64,000 nt of DNA from Silene latifolia. Its lineage: Eukaryota > Streptophyta > Magnoliopsida > Caryophyllales > Caryophyllaceae. Below are positions 10,560 to 21,444 of this stretch, in pieces (position 1 is the stretch's first letter; every line of letters begins with the position of its first letter). The translations under genes were made by a program, and so were the position numbers. The stretch lies in the NCBI RefSeq assembly GCF_048544455.1, contig NC_133528.1:51760293-51824292 (forward strand), written 5' to 3'. The notes under the pieces are model-generated. The model ran no database searches. It saw nothing but the letters and a program-made list of their open reading frames with translations, and was not told the origin of the DNA.

Positions 10560-11593
10560 CATCTCATCAAGAATGAGAGTTTGGTGGAGTCCTCCCTAAA
10601 CCACCATTTGTAAATATTTCTAACTCCCTAACTCGCATTTCAATTCTTGTATTGCATTTTTGTCATCTTTGGATTTATTTTATTTACTCTGATCAAGATA
10701 ATTGTCATGTTTGAGAGAAATGAGGGAGGGACTAACAATTTCGATTGATGTGTAGTGCTTTACCTTAGTGTGGGGATGACAATTGCCTAGGCTATCCATG
10801 CCTAGTAATGCCCCCACAATGAAGAACACAAGATATGAAGAAGAATGGAAGAAAGGTAAGGGAAATGCATTGTACAACTGAATCCGGGTACAAAGGGGTC
10901 GAATCCGAGCGGATTCAGGAGAATCCGCCCGTCTTCAGGAAATCCGAGCGTACTGCAGCAAAGACGCCCGTCCTGAACTGAGCTGAATTTTGAAAATTTT
11001 TGACTGTGACTGGATCCGGGCGTCCTGAGCAGAAATCCGCCCGTCTCGAAGAATCCGCCCGTCTTGAAAGAAAGACGTCCGTCTTTGCAGCTGAGGAAAA
11101 CAAGAAAAATTCCTGGACTGAAATCCGTCCGTCTTCTGCAAAAGACGCCCGTCCCGTGTTTTCAAATCCGAGCGTCTTCGAAGGAATCCGCCCGTCTTTA
11201 GGCGAGTTTTTCCAACCCAGAAGAGGCATAATCCGCCCGTCTTGGGCTGAATCCGCCCGTCTTGCCCCTGCAGCTCGAAAATTTTCGGTCTTTATAAAAC
11301 TCCACCCACCTTCATTCATTCATTCATTCATAACACTACTTCAAAACATCAAAACCCTTATCCTCTCCATCACAAAAACAAAATTCCTCAACTACATTCA
11401 CCAAAATCAAATCAAACCATCCTTCTAACAACAAATTAATCACTCCTCCTTCATTAAAAATCATAACCAAGCACAAAATCTTCAACCTTTGAGTCGATTT
11501 TTGAATTCATAAAGGCAAAGCCTTTCACCTTTAAATCGATTTGGGTATACTACAAATTGAATATTTTTCATTCTTTTCTTGGTTAATTCATCA
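10560..11593 (+). promoter_or_regulatory. gag-ORF2 spacer of Athila A with candidate internal promoter
   Basis: About 1 kb separates the gag-protease stop from the second ORF. In autonomous Athila elements RT, RNase H and integrase would lie here, and none is present. The spacer holds a GTGTGGGGATG block (about 10770), then a dense cluster of 12 ATCCG-type and three AAGACGYCCGTC-type motifs (10881-11263), then a TATA box TTTATAAAAC (11291-11300), a CATT repeat and about 290 bases of A/C-rich leader before the ATG at 11594. The cluster-then-TATA order copies the LTR U3. I infer an internal promoter giving a subgenomic RNA for the second ORF. Confidence 0.55.
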
Positions 11594-13192
11594 ATGGCAA
11601 GGACTAAGGGAGCAACAAAAGCAACAAAGGCAACAAAGGCACCAAAGACACTTTCACAAAGGCAAAAGGCTCTTCAAGCAAAGAAAGCATTGGCTATGGT
11701 GGTAGCAACCCCAAACTTGGAAGTGCAACAACCTTCTATGGGAGCAACAACATCTTCTACTCCGGAAATCGATCAATTTTTGCATTATCCGGAAGTAACT
11801 TTTATTTCCGAAACCCATAGAAATATTTTTGCCAAGTTTGCTAGGAAATCACTTCAATCCACCAAATTTATTTGTGAAGACACCTTGGATAAGTTGGGTG
11901 TCCTTGAGCAAACTAGAGCCTTTTTCAAAGCAATGGGGTTGAAGAAATTGTTTGAAACAAAGGAATTGACATACCCCTCCCTTACCTTGGAATTTTTGAG
12001 TTCTTTGAAGGTCACCAAAGTTGAGAATAGGGAGAATCTCGAGTTTCGTCTAGCTAATGTTAGTAGACGCATTTCCTTTAGGGAATTGGGTGGAATCTTG
12101 GGTCTTAGTGATGAACCGAGTTATTTTAAAAATTATGGAAAGTATGACCCCGACCCTCTTTGGGAGGCTATTTCCGGAAGGAAATTTGAGGACTTTCATG
12201 CGAGTCGTGCTCTTTTAGTCCATCATCCGGGCATAAGAGTATGGCACAAGGTCATGGGAAACACCATAATTGCAAGGAAAGATACCAACCATTTCACCAA
12301 ACTTGATTTTATTCTTCTTGAATCGGCTTTGAACATTGGAAGAGTACACACCAAGCCTTACAATTCTTTGAGGCTCTTGGTAGATGGATGGCTCAACATT
12401 GATTGTGGGAAGAAAGGCACTACCGTTATTGTCAATGGCGGCTTAGTCACTATCCTAGCCAAATACTTTGATCCTAACTTCAATAAGGATAGCAAGTATA
12501 AGGCGAAGGAAGGTGGTCATCTTGTTGATATGCATATTATGATAAACAAGTACAAGTGGGTTGCCCATAACCCTCTTGACACCAAGTATGGATGGCTCAC
12601 TAGTGAAGCTAGATCGTTCACTTTGCCTTCAAAGATTTGTCGTCTAAGCGTCCACCGGACCAATTATCTACTTCCCCTTTCTAAAGAGGCCGAGTATATT
12701 ATCCAACAACAAAAGGGTGAACTTGAAATACCCTCCTCTTCCATTGTCATACCACTTTACCCTTTTGAGTATGAAGAGTTCAAGCCCGAGGGGATCGAAG
12801 CAAGAAATGACTATGTGACTCTTCTCATGCAAGCAATGCGCAAGCAAGCCTTTGAAGATCGGAAAAATGCTTACTTGGCTCAATATCCACCCCTCCTACA
12901 CATAGCTAGGCAAGGACTACTTGATCCATCATGTCCTTTGCCTAGTTGGGCGGATAGAGAAGTCTTATTTCCGGGTGCATCTAGGGTCGTTTCGGGTGAC
13001 AATGAGGTTGTTGGTAATGAAGAAGTTGATGATAACATTGGTGAAGAAGCAAGTGAAGAAGGAGGAGAGGATGGTGAAGAAGATGATGAGCAAGATAAGG
13101 AAGAAAGTGATGAAGCAAATGAAGAGGGAAGTGGCAATGTGACCACTTCTAATGAGGAAAGTGATGATGATGATGATACGATGGAAGACTAG
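11594..13192 (+). CDS. Athila second ORF (ATHILA ORF-1-type protein, PF03078-like), intact
   Basis: A 532-residue open frame from the ATG in TCAATGGCAAGG. The same ATG is conserved in copy B, whereas the 15 bases upstream contain no other ATG. Residues 1-45 are strongly basic (repeated KATKA, then RQKALQAKKAL). A central domain has TYPSLTLEFLSSLKV, ISFRELGGILGLSDEPSYF, PDPLWEAISGRKFEDF and LLVHHPGIRVWHKVMGNTII, which fit the plant ATHILA ORF-1 family. The last 60 or so residues are almost all Glu/Asp/Ser. I see no signal peptide or membrane-spanning segment, so the usual 'env-like' label is not supported here. Function unknown; a chromatin or nucleic-acid partner is a guess from the basic and acidic ends. 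Intact while gag in the same element is broken. Confidence 0.85.
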   Translation: MARTKGATKATKATKAPKTLSQRQKALQAKKALAMVVATPNLEVQQPSMGATTSSTPEIDQFLHYPEVTFISETHRNIFAKFARKSLQSTKFICEDTLDKLGVLEQTRAFFKAMGLKKLFETKELTYPSLTLEFLSSLKVTKVENRENLEFRLANVSRRISFRELGGILGLSDEPSYFKNYGKYDPDPLWEAISGRKFEDFHASRALLVHHPGIRVWHKVMGNTIIARKDTNHFTKLDFILLESALNIGRVHTKPYNSLRLLVDGWLNIDCGKKGTTVIVNGGLVTILAKYFDPNFNKDSKYKAKEGGHLVDMHIMINKYKWVAHNPLDTKYGWLTSEARSFTLPSKICRLSVHRTNYLLPLSKEAEYIIQQQKGELEIPSSSIVIPLYPFEYEEFKPEGIEARNDYVTLLMQAMRKQAFEDRKNAYLAQYPPLLHIARQGLLDPSCPLPSWADREVLFPGASRVVSGDNEVVGNEEVDDNIGEEASEEGGEDGEEDDEQDKEESDEANEEGSGNVTTSNEESDDDDDTMED

Positions 13193-15243
13193 CAAGCCTT
13201 GGAGACTCCTACCCTCTCATGGTTTGTCTATTTCTCTCTTTGTTTTAAATACTTTTTCTTGATCATTGTTGGAGTAGTCCTAGCACCATAGAGGACTCAC
13301 ACCTCGGTACCATTGAGGTGTTCTCATTTTATTGTTCCCATTTTCAAAATCCAAATTGACAAATTAGTTTCATGCATTGCATAGTGTGTGCATGAACTAT
13401 ACCCATCCTTGGACATTAGCAATAGTGTCTCACTCGGTTTGGGGAAGTTAATGCATACACAACGGGGGGTAATCTAAATTATCTTCTCCGTCATAACAAA
13501 AACCATGCATCACGTAGTGTAGCTTAGTGTAGATTGCATTTAGTATAGAAATCATGCATCATCTTTGCATAATTTCCATCATTTTGGCCATTGAGGACAA
13601 TGCCCATATTAGTGTGGGGATGGGAATTCTAACATTTAACTCTTATTCAAAAATCCAAAAAAATTGAAAAATTTCGAAAATCATAAAAATTTGAAAAATT
13701 GAAAACCCAAAAACATGTTTATTTCCTTTTGTATAAATTGTCTTGTATATATTGTGTTTGTTCTATCTTTGTTCACATTGATCGACTACGCCACATCCGA
13801 GACATGAGGATATTGAAGACCGCATGGTATGATCTTTCCAATCTCCTTTTTCCTCTTTATGTTAATGACTATGTGGCTTTATTTTGATTGATGCGGTATA
13901 ACAATGTGAACTTAGGACTTGCATTTAGTTTACATGTCATATTAGTTGATAGAATCACTTGCATTAGGATGTTTATATTATTTGCATCATAGCATGTAGT
14001 TGCATATTAGAAAAATTTTGAAAAATGCCTAATTTGGAACTTTGACAAGAGCAACTAAGCCATTACAAATACTTGTTCAACTTAAGACTTTGCCTACTAG
14101 AATGGTTGTAAAACACCCTAGATAGTGTCATACTAGTGTCTTTTGACCCATGACCCAAAGCCTAGTCAAGGGTTTGCATGTGAGTCACCTATCCAACCCC
14201 GTGATGCGATATAGACTTGGTTAACTTGTCTAGGTGACCTTGTTTGACCTTGTGGTAAGGCAACCCAAAAATATTTTCTATCAATAAGTTTGAAGTGCTC
14301 ATTTCAAAGAATTTTGTCATGTGGAAGTAATTTAATGCCAAGGAAACCTCAAATGTTATGAATTGTTGAATGTTGAGAAATTTTAAGTTGTTTTGATGGA
14401 GGCGTACCACTTCGATGTGCTTTGGTGCGGGATCCATTGAATTGGGCCCCCATACGGTTGTGAATTCGGCCGCCCAGAGACAGAGTGACTATCACCCCGA
14501 AAAGCTATTGTCTAGAGGTTAACCGGTTGCCTAATAAGCGATTGGCGAAAGCAAAGGACACTAGCCCGGAAGGGACAAACCCCATCTTAAATTTTTGAAA
14601 TGTGAAAGTTGAAATGAGGACAATTTTGAATACTAGTCATATCCACCCGTTGTGTATAAAGATTTGAGCACTTCATTCCCAAAAATCCTTTTTGTCAAGC
14701 CACTTGGTCGAGCTTGGGACGATCCATGACCTTTACTTTTGTAGAGAATTCGAGACTTGTCATGTCATATGCTACTAGCATCATAGGGATCATCATTCCA
14801 CCACCATCCGATCGCTCTTGACGAAAGCATTTGGAAATTGAGGACGAAAGTAGTCTAGTTTAACACCATTTGGAGGTGATTTAGTGCCATCCTCTTAGCC
14901 TTAGTAATTTGTTGAACTAGTATTTGTGAAGGATTACATGCTCTTAAATTTGTTCCTCTTTAGTGCCTCCGCCACTTGATGAGGAAGTGGCTATTCCTTT
15001 TGTAGATGCATCCATTATATGATTTTGTGTGCTTAATGTTTGGATGTGTCGCCATTTTGGCAAGACCCACCTTGCCTTGCAAGAAGGCATCCTACCTCAT
15101 GGTTGTCTTGTTGTGAGTTGAAGGGGCGGAGTGAGACCCGCTAATTGTCTCATATCGGCTATATTATTAGGATAGGTTAGTATTGGTCCTAGTCTTTGTC
15201 ACCTCTTTACTCGGGACGAGCAAAAGTTCGGTTTGGGGATATT
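13193..15243 (+). other. Athila A 3' non-coding region and polypurine tract
   Basis: 2.05 kb with no credible gene, collinear with copy B 23029-25094. It includes GTGTGGGGATGGGAATTC (about 13613), a polypurine-like block, and conserved CpG-containing islands near 14460-14580 (CCGCCCAGAGACAGAGTG, then GGTTAACCGGTTGCC). The true PPT is GGTTTGGGGA (15230-15239), just before the 3' LTR. Conservation between copies exceeds what random decay would leave, so it may hold packaging or RNA-structure signals. Confidence 0.6.
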
Positions 15244-16996
15244 TGATGTGACCATAATTAGCGCACATTTAGTCCCCGAATTAGCCTCGTTCCCATGCTT
15301 TTTAGTGCATATTTGGGTCATTTACTATCTTTAGTTCTTTGTTTTGCATATTCTTTGAGATTTTGATCCCTTGGTAGGAAAGGAGTAAGAATCTTGCATT
15401 TTCATGGCAAAACGAGGCTAAATTGATCGAATCCAATGACCAAGCATCAAGGAGAGACAAGATTAGAAGGCCTTTGTACATATGATAGTAGATGAGCAAT
15501 GTTGAGAAAGGATCCTTGAGTCCCCAAGGAAATCCCCAAGGAATTTATGAAGAAAAGGGAAGAAAAGAAGAAGGAATTGTGCTGAACTACAATCCGAGCG
15601 GATTGTCTCCAATCCGCCCGTCTCCTCACAGCACAATCCGAGCGGTTTCCTCCAAAGACGCTCGGATTGCACCACAAGAATCCGCCCGGATTCCTTTGAA
15701 TCCGCTCGTCCTCCATCGCCAGAATCCGCCCGTCCCGACCCTAATCCGCACGGATTCCTTCACAGCCAATTTCGTCTTCTCCAAGCTACAAAGAAAGAAG
15801 CCCTTCCTTCGAAAAATACCGGCTCCTCCTTGCTCAATCTAAAAAGTGTAATTACTAGTTTAGCCCTTAGTTAACCCTAATGCATCCTCCCTAATTTTCA
15901 CTATAAATACCCCATTAGTCTAATTAGAGGAGCATGTTCTTCTTATCAATAATTAGTGTAGTTAATATCAATCAAATCTCTCTTTAGTTTTGTAATCAAT
16001 AATTAATCAAGTTCTAATACAAGTTTTATTTCCTTAATCTCTCTTTTGTTCATCCTTTATTTTGGGTAATTGAAGATTATTTGGGTTATTATTGGGGGAT
16101 TGACAACCTCTCAATCAAACATCAAGTACTTCTATTATTCTTGCTTTGTTATTGGAATCATTAGTAGGTATAATCTCTTAATCCCTTTTTAATTATTGCT
16201 AATTACTTTCATTTGTTCATCATGTTTCACTTTGTTAGTATGATTGACAACCTTGCTAGCATGTTCAATATGATGATGAGTGAGTAGTTCCTTAGCTAGG
16301 GTTAATGGGTGATTAGGGGAAACCAACATGGGGAATGATTCATGCTTAAATTAATATGCTTTCATGGTTTATTTGCTTGCTTGTTTTGATCTCAACTCAT
16401 GCACATGTTATGTTGGATGAAATGCTAAGCCTATGAATCCTTGCATTTACCACCATCACCTATCTTTTCAATGAGACTTGTAAGACATAAACCAACTCGA
16501 GTCTCATTAGACCATGCATGTTGTTGAGTAGGGAAGATTAAGTCGACTTGTAGGTGTTGTACAATCTAATCGATTCGGCTCCGGGACCCAAACTTTCCTA
16601 GGATTGTAAGATATAACCCAACTCAATCCATCACAACAATAATTGCTTGCTTATAATTTGAGAACATGTTTGTATGATCATATCCCATGATTCCCCTATG
16701 ATCCCATGATACCCTAGTGCTTTTTATCAATTGTTTACACCCCTTTTAAATTCATCTTGCTAGTTTATTTTCATTGTTAATTTAGTTAGTGATCTTCTAC
16801 ATCAACCCAAATTGTGACACCCCTAAGACACCACTAGTTTCAATAGAAATCTCATCTCAATTCCCGTCCCTTGGGATCCGACCTTTACTTGCCACTTTAC
16901 TAATTGTAGAGTTGTTTTGTGAAGTTATAAATTGTGTTTTGATTCGACCGTGACCCAACGACCACATCTATTTGTGAACACGAAACGGACCGATCA
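15244..16996 (+). repeat. 3' LTR of Athila copy A
   Basis: TGATGTGACC to ACGGACCGATCA, 1753 bp, nearly identical to 5869-7622 with about a dozen substitutions and one 1-bp indel seen by eye. It is preceded by the PPT and followed by the acatc duplication. Confidence 0.95.
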
Positions 16997-17001
16997 ACAT
17001 C
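16997..17001. repeat. target-site duplication of Athila copy A, right
   Basis: acatc is identical to 5864-5868. After it the interrupted Tat sequence resumes. Confidence 0.95.
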
Positions 17002-17046
17002 CTACCCCTGGCCTGATCCAGCACGGGTAAAATGTCAAGGGGCAAT
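17002..17046 (+). other. Tat internal end with polypurine tract
   Basis: The last 45 bases of Tat internal sequence after the Athila A insertion. AAGGGGCAAT just before TGTTAGG is a plausible polypurine tract for plus-strand priming. Confidence 0.6.
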
Positions 17047-17777
17047 TGTTAGGCCCAGTTTAGCCTGGTCTGACTCTAACCTGGTCTGACCTTATTAGTC
17101 TGATTAAGGCAACCAGAGACCGGACAAGTCTAACTACTATTCAGCTATCGAAGAATATTATAGCAAGAAGGCTACTAAATCCTGGAAAAGAAGCCTGATG
17201 GTAAGTACAGAATAACCTGGCAGAGCATTAAAACAGGCTGGATTGAGAAAGATAAATAAGAAATGCAGTTGTTGGGAATAAATAATCGTGTCCTATACTC
17301 AAGGAAAACCAAGTCCAACCATAAGACCATATCATCTATGAATCAAGACGGAAAGGAGAGAAAGAGCTGAGGATTCGTTAAAAGTAGAATAAGTCAAGCG
17401 GATTAATAGGGAGCATGCCCTATTAATCCGGCAACAGCTCCTACATTTGGGAAAGAGGTTGATCATTGTAACGTTGATGATTGTAACGTTAATATAGAAG
17501 AGAACTATAAATAGCTTTTGTAAATAGATAATCGGGGATCACTTACTCTTTAATTATTATATATTTTTCTATCTTTCATTACTCCCAAATTATCCGATCT
17601 TATATACTAATTTGTACTCAGTTCATCCATATAATATAAACAATATTCTCTATACTTAAGTCTTTTTCTTATTATCTACTCCTTAATCTCTACCAAATAT
17701 ATAGAACTAGATACCCAAATTACTCTCTAATCAGGCCGGATCCGTTCAGGAAAATCCTGCTAAAACAGAACCCAACA
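17047..17777 (+). repeat. 3' LTR of the Tat element
   Basis: Starts TGTTAGGCCC and ends GAACCCAACA, so the ends are a short inverted repeat (TGTT...AACA). It contains a TATA box TATAAATA (17506-17513) about 270 bases before the end. No 5' LTR is in the window for comparison. The right border is set where sequence homologous to Athila gag begins. Confidence 0.75.
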
Positions 17778-17804
17778 CAAAATACCACACAAAATCAATC
17801 CACA

Positions 17805-20399
17805 ATGCCTAAGTTTTCATCACATTCCGTACCCACCGAGGAGAACCTACCCAATGGTACTCCCACACCACAACATTTGACCGGAAATTTTATTGCTAAA
17901 TCCGCCTTTATCCAATTAGTCGAAAGGAGCCAATTTGGGGGAATGCCTAGTGAAGACCCTCATTCTCATATGGAAACCTTTTGTGACTATTGTGATGGGA
18001 TTTCTCAAACCAGTGTAACTCAAGACCAAATTCGATGGGTCTTATTTCCTTTTTCTCTAATTGGTACCGCGAAACAATGGTTGAAGGGCCTTGATAAGGC
18101 CACTCTCGGAATTGATTCTTGGAAGAAGTTGGCTCTAGCTTTGTACAAAAAATTCTACCCACCGGAAAAGACTAACATGCTAAGAGCTCAAATTACGGGT
18201 TTTAAGCAAAGGGATGAAGAATCTTTGTATGAAGTTTGGGAGCGGTTCAAGGGAATTTTTCGCTCATGTCCTCATCATGGACTTAGCGAGTGGTTCTTGG
18301 TACAACAATTTTGGAACGGTCTATATGAAGATTCAACGAACATTCTCAACATGGGATTAAATGGAATGTTCACCGAAGTTGATGACAATCAAACTTGGAA
18401 CAAAATTGAGGAAATGGCGGTCCATAACTCACAATATAGTAGACCTCGCAAGGCTACTAGAGGAGGAAAGCATGAAGTGGACTCCGTTACTCAATTGGGT
18501 GCTCAACTTAGTGCTCACATTGACACAATCAATTTGAAGTTTGAAAAAGCTATGGCTACACTTGAAGAAGCCTCAAAATCACCAAAGCATCATGTTAATG
18601 CCATGACGGCATCTTCATCAATCCCAAGTGGGATATGTGAGAATTGTAGAACTTTGGGACATGACCAAAGTGAATGTAGGGGAACAAATGAACAAGTAAA
18701 TGCTTTCCAAGCATACAAGAGTGGTACCCCTTATTCCAACTATTACAATGAAAACACCAAATTCCATCCAAATCTCTCATACAAAAGCCAAAATGTTCAA
18801 AACCCTCAAACAACATACACCCCACCTCCCATGAGAAACCAAAACCAAAGACCCTTTTACAACCAAAACCAAGGTTACCAAAATCAAAATCCATACAATC
18901 AACAAAATGACCAAGGTTTTGATGTTCAAAAAGCGGTCCTCCAAATGCAAAAGAATCAACAAGAATTTTTCACTCAAATGCAAAAAGATAGTCAAGCAAA
19001 GGAAACCACCATCAACAACATTCTAGCTCACACCAAGATGTTGGAAACCCAATTGACTCAACTAGCATCTTCAAGCTCACAAAGACAAAAGGGGCAATTA
19101 CCACCTCAAAGTAATCCCCCAAGACATGAAACGGTTAGTGCCATTCACTTGAGAAGTGGTACAAAGTATGAAGCACCGAAGAAGCAAGTTGAGGATGAAG
19201 TTGTGGAAGCTAGTGATAAGGAAGAAATTGTGCAAAACTCCAAAGATGGGGAATCATCAAAAGAAGAAATTTCAAAGAAAAATGAAGACAAGGTCAAGGA
19301 GAAGGAGCCCATTGTGATTAGACTTCCTTTTCCAAGTCGTCAAGCCAAGCCCAAATTTGATGACCAACTTGGAAAGTTTATGGAAATTGTGAAGAATTTG
19401 GAAGTCTCAATTACTTTCACGGAATTAATCAATCACGTGCCGGCCTATGCGAAATACATGAAAGACATCCTCACAAAGAAGAAGTCGATCCGGAAGCTTG
19501 AGACTATCGCCTTCACTAAGGTGAGTAGTGCAATACTTCAAGGGAGTTCACCTCCAAAACTCAAGGATCCGGGAAGCTTCTCAATACCGTGCACCATTGG
19601 CGACACCACGATCAACAAAGCCTTATGTGATCTAGGGGCTAGTGTGAGTGTTATGCCGTACTCGGTGAGTAAAAGGTTGGGGATGGGAGAGCTTAAATGC
19701 ACCAATATCACACTCCAAATGGTCGATAGATCGACGAAGACACCATTAGGAATATGGGAAGATGTTCCCGTACGAATTGGGAAGTTTTTCATCCCGGTGG
19801 ACTTTGTCATTGTTGATATGGAAGAAGACTTCAACATTCCAATCATCCTAGGAAGTCCTTTCTTACACACCGCGGGTGTGGTGATTGATGTAAAACATGG
19901 TGAGCTCACTCTAGAAGTGGGAGATGAGAGTATAACTTTTAATCTTGACAAGACTATGAGAGCTCCACGTTTGCATGAACCGTGTTTTATGATCGATCAT
20001 TATAGTCGGAAGGATGAAAGGAATAAGTCGGAACTCCAATGGAACAAGAAAATTGAAGATGCTTCATTCAAAGAGCAAGTGAATTGTGACAAAGAGAGCT
20101 TGCAAAGCTCATCAAAGTCAAGCAATGAAGAAGATGGCCTTATTGGCCAAGAAAAGGAAATGGGAGAGTTGTCTCCATCAAATCAAGAGATTTTCAATTA
20201 TCAACTTAATGAAGTTTGTGGTCTTTGGGACGACGAATTTGAAGGGATTTTCAATCCCTACATTGGTAATGCCATCGATCAAGACAGACAACAAAGGCCA
20301 AGGTCTATTGAAGACCTTTATCATGACAATGAACAAGCTTTTGACTACTTTTTCAAGGTGTTGAGCAACATCAACAACACCTTGAACATGCCCCCTTGA
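17805..20399 (+). CDS. gag: Athila B gag-protease, open but 5'-truncated
   Basis: 864 uninterrupted codons. The visible ATG is internal to the original gag; the true N-terminus was separated by the Tat insertion. Capsid sequence runs from SAFIQLVERSQFGGMP to WNKIEEMAVHNSQYSRP. The zinc knuckle CENCRTLGHDQSEC is near residue 278. A Gln/Asn-rich tract (about 330-375) is followed by a Lys/Glu-rich linker. The protease has DLGASVSVMP near residue 608 and IILGSPFL, where copy A has IILGRPFL. It ends NTLNMPP-stop exactly as copy A does, so gag-protease is a closed unit with no fusion to RT. It could in principle still be translated only if a new start is used. Confidence 0.9.
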   Translation: MPKFSSHSVPTEENLPNGTPTPQHLTGNFIAKSAFIQLVERSQFGGMPSEDPHSHMETFCDYCDGISQTSVTQDQIRWVLFPFSLIGTAKQWLKGLDKATLGIDSWKKLALALYKKFYPPEKTNMLRAQITGFKQRDEESLYEVWERFKGIFRSCPHHGLSEWFLVQQFWNGLYEDSTNILNMGLNGMFTEVDDNQTWNKIEEMAVHNSQYSRPRKATRGGKHEVDSVTQLGAQLSAHIDTINLKFEKAMATLEEASKSPKHHVNAMTASSSIPSGICENCRTLGHDQSECRGTNEQVNAFQAYKSGTPYSNYYNENTKFHPNLSYKSQNVQNPQTTYTPPPMRNQNQRPFYNQNQGYQNQNPYNQQNDQGFDVQKAVLQMQKNQQEFFTQMQKDSQAKETTINNILAHTKMLETQLTQLASSSSQRQKGQLPPQSNPPRHETVSAIHLRSGTKYEAPKKQVEDEVVEASDKEEIVQNSKDGESSKEEISKKNEDKVKEKEPIVIRLPFPSRQAKPKFDDQLGKFMEIVKNLEVSITFTELINHVPAYAKYMKDILTKKKSIRKLETIAFTKVSSAILQGSSPPKLKDPGSFSIPCTIGDTTINKALCDLGASVSVMPYSVSKRLGMGELKCTNITLQMVDRSTKTPLGIWEDVPVRIGKFFIPVDFVIVDMEEDFNIPIILGSPFLHTAGVVIDVKHGELTLEVGDESITFNLDKTMRAPRLHEPCFMIDHYSRKDERNKSELQWNKKIEDASFKEQVNCDKESLQSSSKSSNEEDGLIGQEKEMGELSPSNQEIFNYQLNEVCGLWDDEFEGIFNPYIGNAIDQDRQQRPRSIEDLYHDNEQAFDYFFKVLSNINNTLNMPP

Positions 20400-21444
20400 C
20401 ATCTCATCAAGAATGAGAGTTTGGTGGAGTCCTCCCTAAACCACCATTTGTAAATATTTCTAACTCCCTAACTTGCATTTCAATTCTTATATTGCATTTT
20501 TGTCATTTTTGGATTTTTATACTTTGATCAAGATAATTATCATGTTTGAGAGAAGTGAGGGAGGGACTAATGATTTCAATTGATGTGTAGTGCTTTAGCT
20601 TAGTGTGGGGATGGCAATTGCCTAGGCTATCCATGCCTTAGTAGTGCCCCCACAATGAAGAACACGAGATATGAAGAAGAATGGAAGAATGCCAAGGGAT
20701 ATGCAATGTACACGGATGGAACTGAATCCGGGTACAAAGGGGCAGAATCCGAGCGGATTCAGGAGAATCCGCCCGTTTTCAGACAATCCGGGCATATTGG
20801 GTAGAAGACGCCCGTCCATCATGAGCTGAATTTTTGAAATTTCTGACTGTCAGCGAATCCGGGCGTCCTAAAACAGAATCCGCCCGTCTTCAAAAATCCG
20901 CCCGTCCCGAAAAGAAGACGCCCGCCCGTCTTTTTGGCTGAGGAAAACAAGAAAAATCCCTGTAAAGGAATCCGTCCGTCTTCTGTAAAAGACGCTCGTC
21001 CCGTGTTTGCAAATCCGAGCGTCTTCACTGAAAGACGCCCGTCTTTAGGCGAGTTTTTCCCAACCCATAACAGGCCGAATCCGGGCGTCCCGAGCAGAAA
21101 CCGCCCGTCTTGCCCCTGCATTTCAAATTTTTCGGGTTTTATAAACCCCCTCCCACATTCATTTCTTCATTCCTTCATTCATAACACTACCCCAAAAACT
21201 CAAAACCCTCATCCTTTCCATCACAAAAACAAGATTCCTCAACAACATTCACCAAAATCAAATCAAAACATCCTCTTAACAACAAATCAATCACTCCTCT
21301 TTCAACAAAAATCAAAACCAAGCACAAAATCTTCAACCTTTGAGTCGATTTTTGAATTCATAAAGGCAAAGCCTTTCATCTTTAAATCGATTTGGGTACA
21401 CTAGAAATTGAAGATTTTTCACTCTTTTCTTGGTTTATTCATCA
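20400..21444 (+). promoter_or_regulatory. gag-ORF2 spacer of Athila B with candidate internal promoter
   Basis: Collinear with 10560-11593. The motif cluster spans 20725-21113 (AATCCGGGTAC, AATCCGAGCGGATTC, AATCCGCCCG and AAGACGCCCGTC variants), followed by TTTATAAACC (about 21138-21147), a CATT-rich stretch and about 300 bases of leader to the ATG at 21445. Motifs have mutated individually while their number and the cluster-to-TATA spacing are kept, which suggests selection on the arrangement. No RT or integrase is present. Confidence 0.5.

Larger units (their letters stand above)
5869..16996 (+). mobile_element. Athila copy A, complete but pol-less LTR retrotransposon
   Basis: An 11.1-kb element with two LTRs of 1754 and 1753 bp, a tRNA-Asp-type primer site, gag-protease, a second ORF of ATHILA ORF-1 type, a polypurine tract and a 5-bp target duplication. 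No reverse transcriptase, RNase H or integrase motif appears in any frame between the gag-protease stop (10559) and the second ORF (11594). It must therefore depend on an autonomous relative for replication. By eye the two LTRs differ at about a dozen positions, so insertion is recent compared with the decayed Tat host. The same internal plan in copy B shows that the pol deletion is a family trait. Confidence 0.9.
1..17777 (+). mobile_element. Ty3/gypsy Tat-lineage LTR retrotransposon, 3' part, interrupted by Athila copy A
   Basis: This is the 3' portion of a plus-strand Tat-lineage (Retand/Ogre-like) element whose 5' part lies before the window. Visible in order are RT, RNase H, a second archaeal-type RNase H and integrase (1-2724), a non-coding stretch, an antisense extra gene (3422-5552), a short polypurine region and a 731-bp 3' LTR (17047-17777). 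The second RNase H placed before integrase is characteristic of the Tat lineage. Positions 5869-16996 are a later Athila insertion: the Tat sequence stops at acatc (5864-5868) and resumes after acatc (16997-17001). To the right, the LTR end abuts Athila gag sequence (17778 onward), so the Tat element itself appears to have inserted into Athila copy B. Confidence 0.85.

Noticed and set aside
10881..11263. The AATCCG/CCCGTC cluster as a CRISPR-like or minisatellite array
   Set aside because: Spacing is irregular, units are short and mixed in type and orientation, and the setting is a plant retrotransposon. A regulatory cluster fits better.
11594..13192. Calling the second Athila ORF an envelope gene
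   Set aside because: No membrane segment, signal peptide or cysteine pattern is visible. The match is to the ATHILA ORF-1 family of unknown function.
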